From Poindextera sp041691315 (lineage in GTDB: Bacteria > Pseudomonadota > Alphaproteobacteria > Caulobacterales > Caulobacteraceae), in NCBI GenBank assembly GCA_041691315.1, contig JBEPUW010000021.1, positions 3,050-67,049 of the forward strand: 64,000 nt of DNA, read 5' to 3'. The notes under the pieces are model-generated. The model was not told where the DNA came from. It searched no databases and saw only the letters and a list, made by a program, of their open reading frames with translations. Below are positions 42,120-49,592 of this stretch, piece after piece; the stretch's first letter is position 1; every line of letters begins with the position of its first letter. Both the position numbers and the translations under genes were made by a program.

Positions 42120-42146
42120 TTGACGCCCTCGGCAGCTGTCTATAGG
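42120..42146 (+). promoter_or_regulatory. Probable promoter of the F0 ATP synthase operon
   Basis: TTGACG at 42120-42125 and TATAGG at 42141-42146 (CTATAG core) fit the Caulobacter housekeeping pattern TTGACGS-N10-14-GCTANAWC. The expected start near 42153 leaves a roughly 52-nt leader before atpI. Confidence 0.45.
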
Positions 42147-42204
42147 TTCCGCCGCGATCCGATAGGCCGGGGGACAAACGGGTTCGGCTGGACCTTCAAC
42201 CGCC

Positions 42205-42558
42205 ATGTCGGAACCTGATGATCCGCGCAACCAGGCGCGCAAGCGCCTCGGTCGGGACCTCGACAAGTTCGAGGCCGCCCGCGCGCCCGCAAAATCGCCC
42301 CTCGCCGGCATAGGCGATGCGGGTGAGGGCTACCGCCTGCTGGCGGGTCTGCTGGGTGGGGTGTTTGGAGGGCTCGGCCTGGGCTGGACCTTCGACCACT
42401 TCGTCCATACAAGCCCCTTCGGCTTGATCAGCGGCCTGCTGATCGGGCTTGGCGTGTCGCTTTACGCCGCCGTGCGATCGGCCTCGGCGATGAGCGCCAA
42501 GGCCCAAGCTTCCGGACCGCCGCCACCGGCCGTTCCGGACGATGAGGACGAGGACTGA
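42205..42558 (+). CDS. atpI: AtpZ/AtpI-type F0F1 ATP synthase assembly protein
   Basis: A 117-aa protein. The N-terminus is charged (RNQARKRLGRDLDKFEAARAP), followed by two transmembrane segments (about 38-58 and 68-88; LLGGVFGGLGLGWTFDH and FGLISGLLIGLGVSLYAAV), the usual AtpI/AtpZ layout, and an acidic end (PDDEDED). Members help assemble the c-ring or carry Mg/Ca. It heads the atpI-atpB-atpE-atpF'-atpF operon. Confidence 0.9.
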   Translation: MSEPDDPRNQARKRLGRDLDKFEAARAPAKSPLAGIGDAGEGYRLLAGLLGGVFGGLGLGWTFDHFVHTSPFGLISGLLIGLGVSLYAAVRSASAMSAKAQASGPPPPAVPDDEDED

Positions 42559-42568
42559 AATAACGACG

Positions 42569-43363
42569 ATGGCCGCCATCGAGCCGATGAACCAGTTCAT
42601 GATCCACAAGCTCGTTCCCGTGCCGGTATTCCAGGCGCCGGGCGTAGGCGCGATTGACCTGTCGATCAGCAACTCGGTGGCTTTCATGCTGATTTCGGCC
42701 GGCCTGCTGGCCATCTTCTTCCTGGCCGCCGCGCGCCAGAAGGTCGTGCCCGGCCGCCTGCAGGCCTTGGCGGAGACGCTCTATGTGCTTGTCGACGGCA
42801 GTCTGACCGGCGCGGTCATCGGCGACCGCGGCCGTCCGTTCCTGCCCTTCGTCCTCACCATCTTTCTGCTGATCGCCACCCTGAACCTGATCGGCCTGGC
42901 GCCGGGCGGCTTCAGTGTCACGGCGCAGCTGGCGGTGACCGGGACGCTCGCGGTCATGACCTTCCTGACCGTCATCGTGGTTGGTTTCATCCGCAACGGA
43001 CTGGGCTTTTTCAAGCTGTTCTGGCCGCCTGGCGTGGTCTGGCCGCTGGCGCTGTTCATCGGCTTCTTCGAATTCGTCTCCTTCATGATCCGGCCGATGA
43101 CGCTGGCCATGCGGTTGTTCGGCAACATGATCGGCGGCCACGTGGTCATGTACATGTTCGCCAGCTTCGTCGTCGGGCTGGGCCTGTTCGGCCTGCATGG
43201 CGGTCTGGCCAGCCTGGGTTTTCTGGGCTCCGGCGTTTCATTCGCGATGGTGGTGGCGCTGATGGCGCTGGAATTCATCGTCGCCTTCCTGCAGGCCTTC
43301 GTCTTCGCGGCCTTGACCTGCGTCTATCTGAACGAAGTCGTGAATCTCGATCACGGCCACTGA
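42569..43363 (+). CDS. atpB: F0F1 ATP synthase subunit a
   Basis: A 264-aa membrane subunit that forms the proton half-channels. The start MAAIEPMNQFMIHKLVP, a set of about five transmembrane helices, the essential Arg in MIRPMTLAMRLFGNMIGGHV, and the C-terminal ALEFIVAFLQAFVFAALTCVYLNE are characteristic. The ATG at 42569 begins 11 bp after atpI. Confidence 0.97.
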   Translation: MAAIEPMNQFMIHKLVPVPVFQAPGVGAIDLSISNSVAFMLISAGLLAIFFLAAARQKVVPGRLQALAETLYVLVDGSLTGAVIGDRGRPFLPFVLTIFLLIATLNLIGLAPGGFSVTAQLAVTGTLAVMTFLTVIVVGFIRNGLGFFKLFWPPGVVWPLALFIGFFEFVSFMIRPMTLAMRLFGNMIGGHVVMYMFASFVVGLGLFGLHGGLASLGFLGSGVSFAMVVALMALEFIVAFLQAFVFAALTCVYLNEVVNLDHGH

Positions 43364-43388
43364 CACCAACCAAGAGGGACTTCTCGAT

Positions 43389-43619
43389 ATGGACGTTACA
43401 GCCGCCAAATATATCGGCGCGGGCCTGGCCATGACCGGCCTGATCGGGGCCGGCGCCGGCCTCGGCATCTTGTTCGGCGGCTATCTGCAAGCCGCCATCC
43501 GCAACCCGGCCGCCGCGCCTGGTGAGCGGGTCTGGCTCTTCCTGGGCATGGCGCTGGCCGAGTCCATGGGCATCTTCGGCTTCGTGATGGGCTTCATCAT
43601 CCTGTTCGTGAAGGTCTGA
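43389..43619 (+). CDS. atpE: F0F1 ATP synthase subunit c
   Basis: A 76-aa hairpin protein that forms the rotor ring. It has the Gly-rich first helix (GAGLAMTGLIGAGAGLGILFGGY), the polar loop AIRNPAAAPGER, and the proton-carrying Glu in the second helix (LGMALAESMGIFG). The Glu-containing ALAE indicates a proton-type, not sodium-type, ring. The ATG at 43389 follows AAGAGGGA. Confidence 0.97.
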   Translation: MDVTAAKYIGAGLAMTGLIGAGAGLGILFGGYLQAAIRNPAAAPGERVWLFLGMALAESMGIFGFVMGFIILFVKV

Positions 43620-43631
43620 CGAACCCCACCG

Positions 43632-44177
43632 ATGGCCGTCACGCCCGACCAGATCCACGCCGCCTCCGTCCCGGTCCCCGAGACGGCCAGCGGCCTGCCG
43701 CAGTTCGACCTGGCTCAATGGCCGGGCGAGATCGTGTGGATGCTGGTCATCTTCGCGGTCATGTTCTTCCTGTTCTCCAGGGTCTTCGTGCCGCGGGTGG
43801 GCGGGACCATCGCCGCGCGGGAAGATCGCATCGCCGGCGATATCGGCGATGCGCGCCGGCTGAAGGGCGAGGCTGACGCCGAAGCCGCCGCGGCGGCCGC
43901 CGAGACCGCCCAGGCCCGCGGCCGGGCGCAGAAGCTCGCCCTCGACGCCAAGACCCGCGTTCAGAACGAGGCCGCGGCGTCCGACGCGCTTGAACAGGCC
44001 AAGCTGGCCGAGCACCTGGCCAAGGCCGAGTTGCAGATCGCCAGCACCCGCGACCAGGCCATGAGCAACGTGCGCCAGATCGCGCTGGAGACCGCCGGCG
44101 CCATCGTCGAGAAACTGACCGGCGCCGCGCCGACCGCCGCCCAGCTCAACGCCGCCCAGGCGCGCGGAGACGCCTGA
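43632..44177 (+). CDS. atpF': F0F1 ATP synthase subunit b'
   Basis: A 181-aa peripheral-stalk subunit of the b' type found in alphaproteobacteria and phototrophs. It has a short N-terminal stretch, one transmembrane helix (about 32-52, IVWMLVIFAVMFFLFSRVFVPRV), and a long charged coiled coil with GGTIAAREDRIAGDIGDARRLKGEAD. It forms a heterodimer with the b subunit encoded next. The stop overlaps the atpF start by 1 bp (TGATG). Confidence 0.95.
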   Translation: MAVTPDQIHAASVPVPETASGLPQFDLAQWPGEIVWMLVIFAVMFFLFSRVFVPRVGGTIAAREDRIAGDIGDARRLKGEADAEAAAAAAETAQARGRAQKLALDAKTRVQNEAAASDALEQAKLAEHLAKAELQIASTRDQAMSNVRQIALETAGAIVEKLTGAAPTAAQLNAAQARGDA

Positions 44178-44668
44178 TGGAGCTCCTGCAAGACGCCGAG
44201 GTCTGGATCGCCATTGGCATGGTGGTCTTTTTCGCCATCCTGATCCGCGCCAAGGTTCCGGGTCTGGCCATGAAGGCGCTGGACGATCGCGGCGCCAAGA
44301 TCCAGGCCGAACTGAACGAGGCGCTGCGCCTGCGCGAAGAGGCGCAAGCCCTGCTGGTCTCGATCAAGCATGAGCGCGAGGCGGCCGAGCGCCTGGGCGC
44401 CGAGATCATCGCCAATGCCGAGGCCGACGCCAAGCGCATGCGCGCCGAGGCGCAGGCGCGGCTGGAGGACCAGATCGAACGTCGCCGCGCCATGGCCGAG
44501 CGGCGCATCGCCAATGCCGAGGTTCAGGCCGCGCTTGACGTCAAGGCCGCCGCCGCCAACGCCGCTGCCGACCTGGCCGAACGCCTGCTGGCCGACCGGC
44601 TGAGCGGGATGACCTCCGATCCCCTGATCGACCGCGCCGTCGCCGACCTGGCCGGCAAGCTGCAATAG
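44177..44668 (+). CDS. atpF: F0F1 ATP synthase subunit b
   Basis: A 163-aa stator subunit. N-terminal helix EVWIAIGMVVFFAILIRAKVPGLAMKALDDRGAKIQAEL carries the membrane anchor and the start of the coiled coil, which continues through ERRRAMAERRIANAEVQAALDVKAAAANAAADLAERLL-type heptads. F1 genes are not in this window, as usual for alphaproteobacteria, where F0 and F1 operons are separate. Confidence 0.95.
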   Translation: MELLQDAEVWIAIGMVVFFAILIRAKVPGLAMKALDDRGAKIQAELNEALRLREEAQALLVSIKHEREAAERLGAEIIANAEADAKRMRAEAQARLEDQIERRRAMAERRIANAEVQAALDVKAAAANAAADLAERLLADRLSGMTSDPLIDRAVADLAGKLQ

Positions 44669-44699
44669 GGGCCGCGCCGAGGCGGCGCTTTGCCCCTCC

Positions 44700-44803
44700 A
44701 GATCACGATGATTTTGGAATCCAAAATCATCGTGATCGATTCCTTAGAGTTAGAGCGGGTTGCGGGCGGAAAACCGCTTCGCACTTTTCCTCAACCCGCT
44801 CTG
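44700..44803 (+). repeat. Dispersed ~105-bp repeat, copy 2 (with perfect 18-bp-arm palindrome)
   Basis: Matches the copy at 8665-8777 in the opposite orientation. It starts with a perfect inverted repeat at 44701-44737 with 18-bp arms around one central base (GATCACGATGATTTTGGA-A-TCCAAAATCATCGTGATC), continues TTAGAGTTAGAGCGGGTTGC and ends TTTTCCTCAACCCGCTCT. Together with the first copy it forms an inverted pair about 36 kb apart. Confidence 0.8.
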
Positions 44804-44862
44804 GCCGAGCATTCCGAAATGCGCCGGCCTGTGCCAAAGGTGGCGCCGCAAGCTTCGAGAGG

Positions 44863-46755
44863 ATGAACGTGGCGCCCGACGACATGGTTGGTACTGCAAG
44901 TCCGGCCATCGCCCCGGCCACGGCGCCCGTCGCCGCGCCGGCGCCGATCCAGCCGTCCCTGCTGGAGTTCGAGCGCGCCATCGCCCGGCGCGACTACGCC
45001 ACCGCACTCAACCACACCCTGCTGATGCTGAACGTGCTCGACCGCAGCATGGGGATGATCGACGGCATCGATATCGGTGGCGCCCCCGGCGGCATGGACC
45101 CGCGCGACCTCTACCAACGCTTCGCCACCCGCTTCGCCGCCGGCCTCGGCGAGCTGGTCGTCAATGGCGGCCAGTCGATCAACCCGATGTCCGGCGAGGT
45201 CCTGTTCTCGCACCATCGCTGGATCGACAATATTTTCGCCATCAGCGGCTTTCAGAGCACCGACCACCTGGCGGTGCATTTCGGCGGCGGCAGCGGCGGT
45301 CAGTGGCGGCTGGACGCCGGAAACCTCTCGACCTTCCTGATGCTGTTCAACCCCTCCTCGGCGATGGACGTCAATTTCGAGGAGTGCATCAACGTCAATC
45401 GGCCGGCGACGATCGTGGCGCTGATCGCCTATCTGTCGGCCCGAATCGTCGTCGAGCCGCGCGCCTGCGCCTTTCGCGAAAAGATGCTGCAGTGGCTGCC
45501 CGGGCGCTTCGCCGAGGTGACGCTGGGCACCGTCCCGCTGCAGAAGATGACCGAGCCCTTCACCCATTGCAGCTATGCGATGGATGCCGGCAAGCATCGC
45601 CTCAAGGCCGACCTGATGGCCCAGATGCGCCGTGGCTGCCTGACCGCCGGCTGCCGCGAATACGATCCCGCCAAGCCGCCCCCGAAGCGCAAGAAGCCGC
45701 GCATCGTCATCGTCACCGAGCACTATTCGGTCGGCCACGCCATCTTCCGCACCCATTCGCGCGCGGTGCGCTCGCTGCGCGACAAGTTCGAGGTGATCGG
45801 GGTCTGCCATGGCGCGCCGAACGAGCCGGACGTGCTGAGCTGTTTTGACGAGATCATCCCGTTCCCGATGGACGAGCTGATGGTCGTCACCAAAAAGGTC
45901 GCCGACGCCATTCTGGAGCGCGAGCCGGACATCGTCTTCCACCTGGGCGTCGGGCTGACGGTGACCGCCATCGCCCTGGCTTCGCTCAGGCTGGCGCCGA
46001 TCCAGTGCGTCTCCTACGGCCACACCGCGACCACCATGTCGCCGGCGATCGACTACATGGTGCTGCCCGAGGACTTCGTCACCACGCCGGCTCCCTATTC
46101 GGAAAAGCTGCTGCTGCTGCCCTGGGCGGCCTTCCCCTATACGCCGCGGATCGTCAGCGACAGCGTCAAGCCCAAGGCCGCGCTGCCCGCCAAGACCGAG
46201 GTCATGCGCATCGCCGTGCCGGCCTCGGTGATGAAGATCAATTCCTTCCTGCTGGCGGCGCTGGGCCGGATCGCGGCGGCGGCCGAGCGGCCGATCGAGT
46301 TTCACTTCTTCCCGCTCGGCGCCCGCGGCATCGCCTATTACTACCTGGAACGCGAGATCAAGCGGCAGCTGGCCAACGCGGTGGTTCACCCGGAGGCCAT
46401 GCACGACATCTACCTGGAGCGGCTGTCGGCGTGCGCCTTCTTCCTCTGCCCGTTCCCGTATGGAAATATGAACAGCATCGTCGACTGCCTGTCGCTCGGC
46501 CTGCCCGGCGTCTGCCTGGACGGGCCGGAAGCCCACGCCCATGCCGACGTGGCCTTCTTCAAGCGCCTGGGCCTGCCCGACGAACTCGCCGCCGGGACGA
46601 TCGATGAGTATGTCACCAACGCCGCCAAGCTGATCAACGACCCGGCCTGGCTGGCCAAGTGTCGCAAGGCCGCGGCGAAGAGCGATCTCGACGTGCTGTT
46701 CCAGGGCGATGAGACCGAGTTCTGCAAGGCGATCTACGCCCTCGTCGACAAGTGA
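44863..46755 (+). CDS. HMW1C-type (GT41-like) protein glycosyltransferase
   Basis: A 630-aa protein. The C-terminal half matches HMW1C-type cytoplasmic glycosyltransferases, which in Haemophilus add hexoses to Asn in adhesins. Shared stretches are SVGHAIFRTHSRAVRSLRDKF (about 290), RLAPIQCVSYGHTATTMSPAI (about 378-398), ASVMKINSFLLAALGRIA (about 453), and PFPYGNMNSIVDCLSLGLPG then a VCLDGPEAHAHADVAFFKRLGLP block (about 530-565). The N-terminal 270 residues correspond to the HMW1C alpha-helical and Rossmann-like extra domain. No signal peptide, so cytoplasmic. No adhesin or two-partner secretion gene is nearby, so its target is unknown. An overlapping ypeA gene follows. Confidence 0.85.
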   Translation: MNVAPDDMVGTASPAIAPATAPVAAPAPIQPSLLEFERAIARRDYATALNHTLLMLNVLDRSMGMIDGIDIGGAPGGMDPRDLYQRFATRFAAGLGELVVNGGQSINPMSGEVLFSHHRWIDNIFAISGFQSTDHLAVHFGGGSGGQWRLDAGNLSTFLMLFNPSSAMDVNFEECINVNRPATIVALIAYLSARIVVEPRACAFREKMLQWLPGRFAEVTLGTVPLQKMTEPFTHCSYAMDAGKHRLKADLMAQMRRGCLTAGCREYDPAKPPPKRKKPRIVIVTEHYSVGHAIFRTHSRAVRSLRDKFEVIGVCHGAPNEPDVLSCFDEIIPFPMDELMVVTKKVADAILEREPDIVFHLGVGLTVTAIALASLRLAPIQCVSYGHTATTMSPAIDYMVLPEDFVTTPAPYSEKLLLLPWAAFPYTPRIVSDSVKPKAALPAKTEVMRIAVPASVMKINSFLLAALGRIAAAAERPIEFHFFPLGARGIAYYYLEREIKRQLANAVVHPEAMHDIYLERLSACAFFLCPFPYGNMNSIVDCLSLGLPGVCLDGPEAHAHADVAFFKRLGLPDELAAGTIDEYVTNAAKLINDPAWLAKCRKAAAKSDLDVLFQGDETEFCKAIYALVDK

Positions 46756-47171
46756 CCGCTGTCGACCCACTGACGCCGGACGAGATCGAGGCGGCCGTCG
46801 CGCTCTGGGAGGCCTGCGACCTCACCCGGCCCTGGAACGACCCGCGCGCCGATATCCAGCGCGCCTTCGAGGGGCGGAGTTCAACCATCCTCGCCCATCG
46901 CCAGGACGGCCGGCTGGTGGCCACAGTAATGGTCGGCGCCGACGGCCATCGCGGCTGGGTCTACTACCTCGCCGTCGCCCCCGACATGCGCAAGCGCGGC
47001 CTTGGCGAAGCGATGATGCGCGCCGCCGAAGCCTGGGTGACCGCGCGCGGCATGCCGAAGATGCAGCTGATGGTGCGCACGGAAAACGCCGCCGCCGCCG
47101 GCTTCTACCACGCCATCGGCTACGAAACCGAAGAGCGCCTGTTGCTGGCCAAACGGTTGGACGGCGGATGA
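46752..47171 (+). CDS. GNAT family acetyltransferase (YpeA-like)
   Basis: A 139-aa acetyltransferase close to E. coli YpeA: LWEACDLTRPWNDPRADIQRAF, DGHRGWVYYLAVAPDMRKRGLGEAMMRAAEAW with the acetyl-CoA loop (RKRGLG), and FYHAIGYETEERLLLAKRL at the end. The start is a GTG at 46752 that overlaps the stop of the glycosyltransferase by 4 bp (GTGA). The substrate is unknown. It precedes murC by 20 bp. Confidence 0.92.
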   Translation: MTAVDPLTPDEIEAAVALWEACDLTRPWNDPRADIQRAFEGRSSTILAHRQDGRLVATVMVGADGHRGWVYYLAVAPDMRKRGLGEAMMRAAEAWVTARGMPKMQLMVRTENAAAAGFYHAIGYETEERLLLAKRLDGG

Positions 47172-47191
47172 TTGTGCTCTAGTCAGCAGCC

Positions 47192-48607
47192 ATGAACCGC
47201 CGTCCCGTTCCCTTCGATCTTGGGCCGATCCATTTCGTCGGCATCGGCGGCATCGGGATGAGCGGCATCGCCGAGATCATGCTGCGCATCGGCTATGCCG
47301 TGCATGGCTCGGACGCCAAGGCCTCGACCAATACCGAGCGGCTGCAGACCCTTGGCGCGAAGATCTTCATCGGCCACGACGCCGAGCATCTCGACGGCGC
47401 CTCGGCGGTGGTCTTCTCGACCGCCATCAAGGCGGACAATCCGGAGATCGTCGCCGCGCGCGAGCGCCGGTTGCCGCTGGTCCGCCGCGCCGAGATGCTG
47501 GCCGAACTCATGCGGCTGCAGTTCTCGGTGGCGGTGGGCGGCACGCACGGCAAGACCACGACCACCTCGATGATCGCCGCCCTGCTCGACGCCGGCGGCC
47601 TGGACCCGACCGTGGTCAACGGCGGCATCATCAACGCCTATGGCGCCAACGCCAAGGTGGGCGAGGGCGACTGGATGGTGGTCGAGGCCGATGAGAGCGA
47701 CGGCACTTTCCTGCGCCTGAAATCCACCGTCGCGGTGGTGACCAATATCGATCCCGAGCACCTGGACCATTACGGCGACTTCGACGCGGTGAAGAGGGCC
47801 TTCCAGGATTTCGTCGAGAACATCCCCTTCTACGGCTTCGCCGTGCTCTGCACCGACCATCCCGAGGTGCAGGCGATGACGGCGCGGATCGAGAACCGCC
47901 GCCTGGTCTCCTATGGCCTTAATCCGCAGGCCGAGGTGCGTGCGGTCAATATCGCCATGGGCGCTGGCGGGGCGGATTTCGACGTGGTCATCACGCCGTT
48001 GAACACCGAGCCGACGACCATGGCCGACATGCACCTGCCGATGGCCGGCGAGCACAACATCACCAATGCGCTGGCCGCCATCGCCGTGGCGCGCGAGCTG
48101 GGCGTGGACGAGGCGGCGATCCGCGCGGGCCTGACCGGCTTCGCCGGCGTGCGCCGCCGCTTCACCCTGACCGGCGAGACGGGCGGGGTGCGGATCATCG
48201 ACGACTACGGCCACCACCCGGTCGAGATCGCCGCGGCGCTCAGGTCGGCGCGGGCGGTGACCAACGGGCGGGTGATCGCGGTGATGCAGCCGCACCGCTA
48301 TTCGCGGCTGAGCGGCCTGTTCGAAGAGTTCTGCGCCTGTTTCAACGACGCCGACGCGGTGATCGTCGCCGATGTCTATCCGGCCGGCGAGGCCCCGATC
48401 GAGGGCGCCAGCCGCGACGGCCTGGTCGAAGGCCTGCGCCGCTGGGGCCACCGCCGGGTGCTTCCGCTCGAAGGCCCGGAAGCGCTCGCCGCCCTGGTCG
48501 CCGAGGAGGCCAAGGCCGGCGACCTGGTGGTGCTGCTGGGCGCCGGCGACATCACCAGCTGGGCCTACGCCCTGCCGGCCGGGCTGGCGGCGCTGCAAGG
48601 CCCATGA
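47192..48607 (+). CDS. murC: UDP-N-acetylmuramate--L-alanine ligase
   Basis: A 471-aa cytoplasmic Mur ligase that adds L-Ala to UDP-MurNAc. FVGIGGIGMSGIAEIM (UDP-binding loop), P-loop GGTHGKTTTTSMIAALL with K121, VEADESDGTFLRLK, NIDPEHLDHYGDFDAV and the C-terminal YGHHPVEIAAAL, MQPHRYSRL are canonical. It opens the plus-strand half of the dcw cluster. The stop overlaps murB by 4 bp (ATGA). Confidence 0.98.
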   Translation: MNRRPVPFDLGPIHFVGIGGIGMSGIAEIMLRIGYAVHGSDAKASTNTERLQTLGAKIFIGHDAEHLDGASAVVFSTAIKADNPEIVAARERRLPLVRRAEMLAELMRLQFSVAVGGTHGKTTTTSMIAALLDAGGLDPTVVNGGIINAYGANAKVGEGDWMVVEADESDGTFLRLKSTVAVVTNIDPEHLDHYGDFDAVKRAFQDFVENIPFYGFAVLCTDHPEVQAMTARIENRRLVSYGLNPQAEVRAVNIAMGAGGADFDVVITPLNTEPTTMADMHLPMAGEHNITNALAAIAVARELGVDEAAIRAGLTGFAGVRRRFTLTGETGGVRIIDDYGHHPVEIAAALRSARAVTNGRVIAVMQPHRYSRLSGLFEEFCACFNDADAVIVADVYPAGEAPIEGASRDGLVEGLRRWGHRRVLPLEGPEALAALVAEEAKAGDLVVLLGAGDITSWAYALPAGLAALQGP

Positions 48608-49509
48608 GCTGGCGCGACCGCCTGCCGTCGGCGCGAGGGCGGCTGCTGTTCGACGAACCGCTGGCGCCCTTCACCTGGCTACGGGTCGGCGGTCCGGCGG
48701 ATGTGATCTTCCTGCCCGAGGACGAGGCGGACCTGGCCGGTTTCCTGCGCGGCCTCGACTCCGGCGTTCCGGTCACCGCCATCGGCGTGGGCTCGAACCT
48801 CCTGGTTCGCGACGGTGGCGTCGAGGGCGTGGTGATCCGGCTGGCACGCGGCTTCGCCCGCATCGAACCGCGCGGCGAAAACCTCATCTTCGCCGGCGCC
48901 GCCGTGCTCGACGCCAACCTGGCGCGCGACGCCGGGAAGGCGGGCATCGCCGGCCTGGAATTCTATCGCGGCGTGCCTGGGACCATCGGCGGCGCCTGCA
49001 TCATGAACGCCGGCTGCTACGGGGCGGAGACCAAGGACGTGCTGGTCGAGGCCTATGCGGTCGGTCGCGACGGCGAGGCCGTCGTGTTGAGCAACGCCCG
49101 GATGGACTTCGTCTATCGCAAGTCGATGGCCGCCGCCGAGCGCGCGCTGATCTTCACCGGCGCGCTGTTCGAGGGCCGCCCCGACGATCCCGCCGCCATC
49201 GCCGCGCGCATGGACGAGATCACCGCCCGGCGCGAGGCCAGCCAGCCGATCCGTGAAAAGACCGGCGGCTCGACGTTCAAGAACCCGCCCGGCGATTCGT
49301 CCTGGCGGCTGGTCGACGCCGCCGGCTGGCGCGGCAAGCTGCATGGTGCCGCCAAGTTTTCAGACCAGCACGCCAACTTCCTGATCAACACCGGCGAGGC
49401 CACCGCCGCCGACCTCGAGGGTCTGGGCGACGCGGTCCGCGCCGATGTACGCACCAGGTTCGGTGTGGAACTCGAGTGGGAGATCAAGCGCATCGGGCGG
49501 CCAGTATAG
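48604..49509 (+). CDS. murB: UDP-N-acetylenolpyruvoylglucosamine reductase
   Basis: A 301-aa FAD-dependent reductase that forms UDP-MurNAc. Marks are TWLRVGGPADVIFLPED, GVGSNLLVRDGGVEGVVIRL, FYRGVPGTIGGACIMNAGCYG (FAD-binding), and PIREKTGGSTFKNPPGDSSWRLVDAAGWRG with the catalytic Ser in GGSTFKNP, then FSDQHANFLIN. It is the type II (no loop/helix insertion) enzyme size. The next dcw gene, ddl, is 2 kb away, past a P450. Confidence 0.97.
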   Translation: MSWRDRLPSARGRLLFDEPLAPFTWLRVGGPADVIFLPEDEADLAGFLRGLDSGVPVTAIGVGSNLLVRDGGVEGVVIRLARGFARIEPRGENLIFAGAAVLDANLARDAGKAGIAGLEFYRGVPGTIGGACIMNAGCYGAETKDVLVEAYAVGRDGEAVVLSNARMDFVYRKSMAAAERALIFTGALFEGRPDDPAAIAARMDEITARREASQPIREKTGGSTFKNPPGDSSWRLVDAAGWRGKLHGAAKFSDQHANFLINTGEATAADLEGLGDAVRADVRTRFGVELEWEIKRIGRPV

Positions 49510-49592
49510 GTTCAGATGAACCCGAATTAACGACCGTCTTGACCGCGTATCGGCTAGCGTCGCCCAATCGAACGTCGCAATGAGCCAAGCCG

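Noticed and set aside
42542..42568. Upstream in-frame start for atpB overlapping atpI
   Set aside because: The extra nine residues are not typical of subunit a, and the ATG at 42569 gives the usual N-terminus.
44791..46770. 659-codon open frame on the minus strand opposite the HMW1C-like gene
   Set aside because: Its translation is low-complexity His/Arg/Gly-rich text typical of antisense frames in GC-rich DNA, while the plus-strand frame has clear family motifs.
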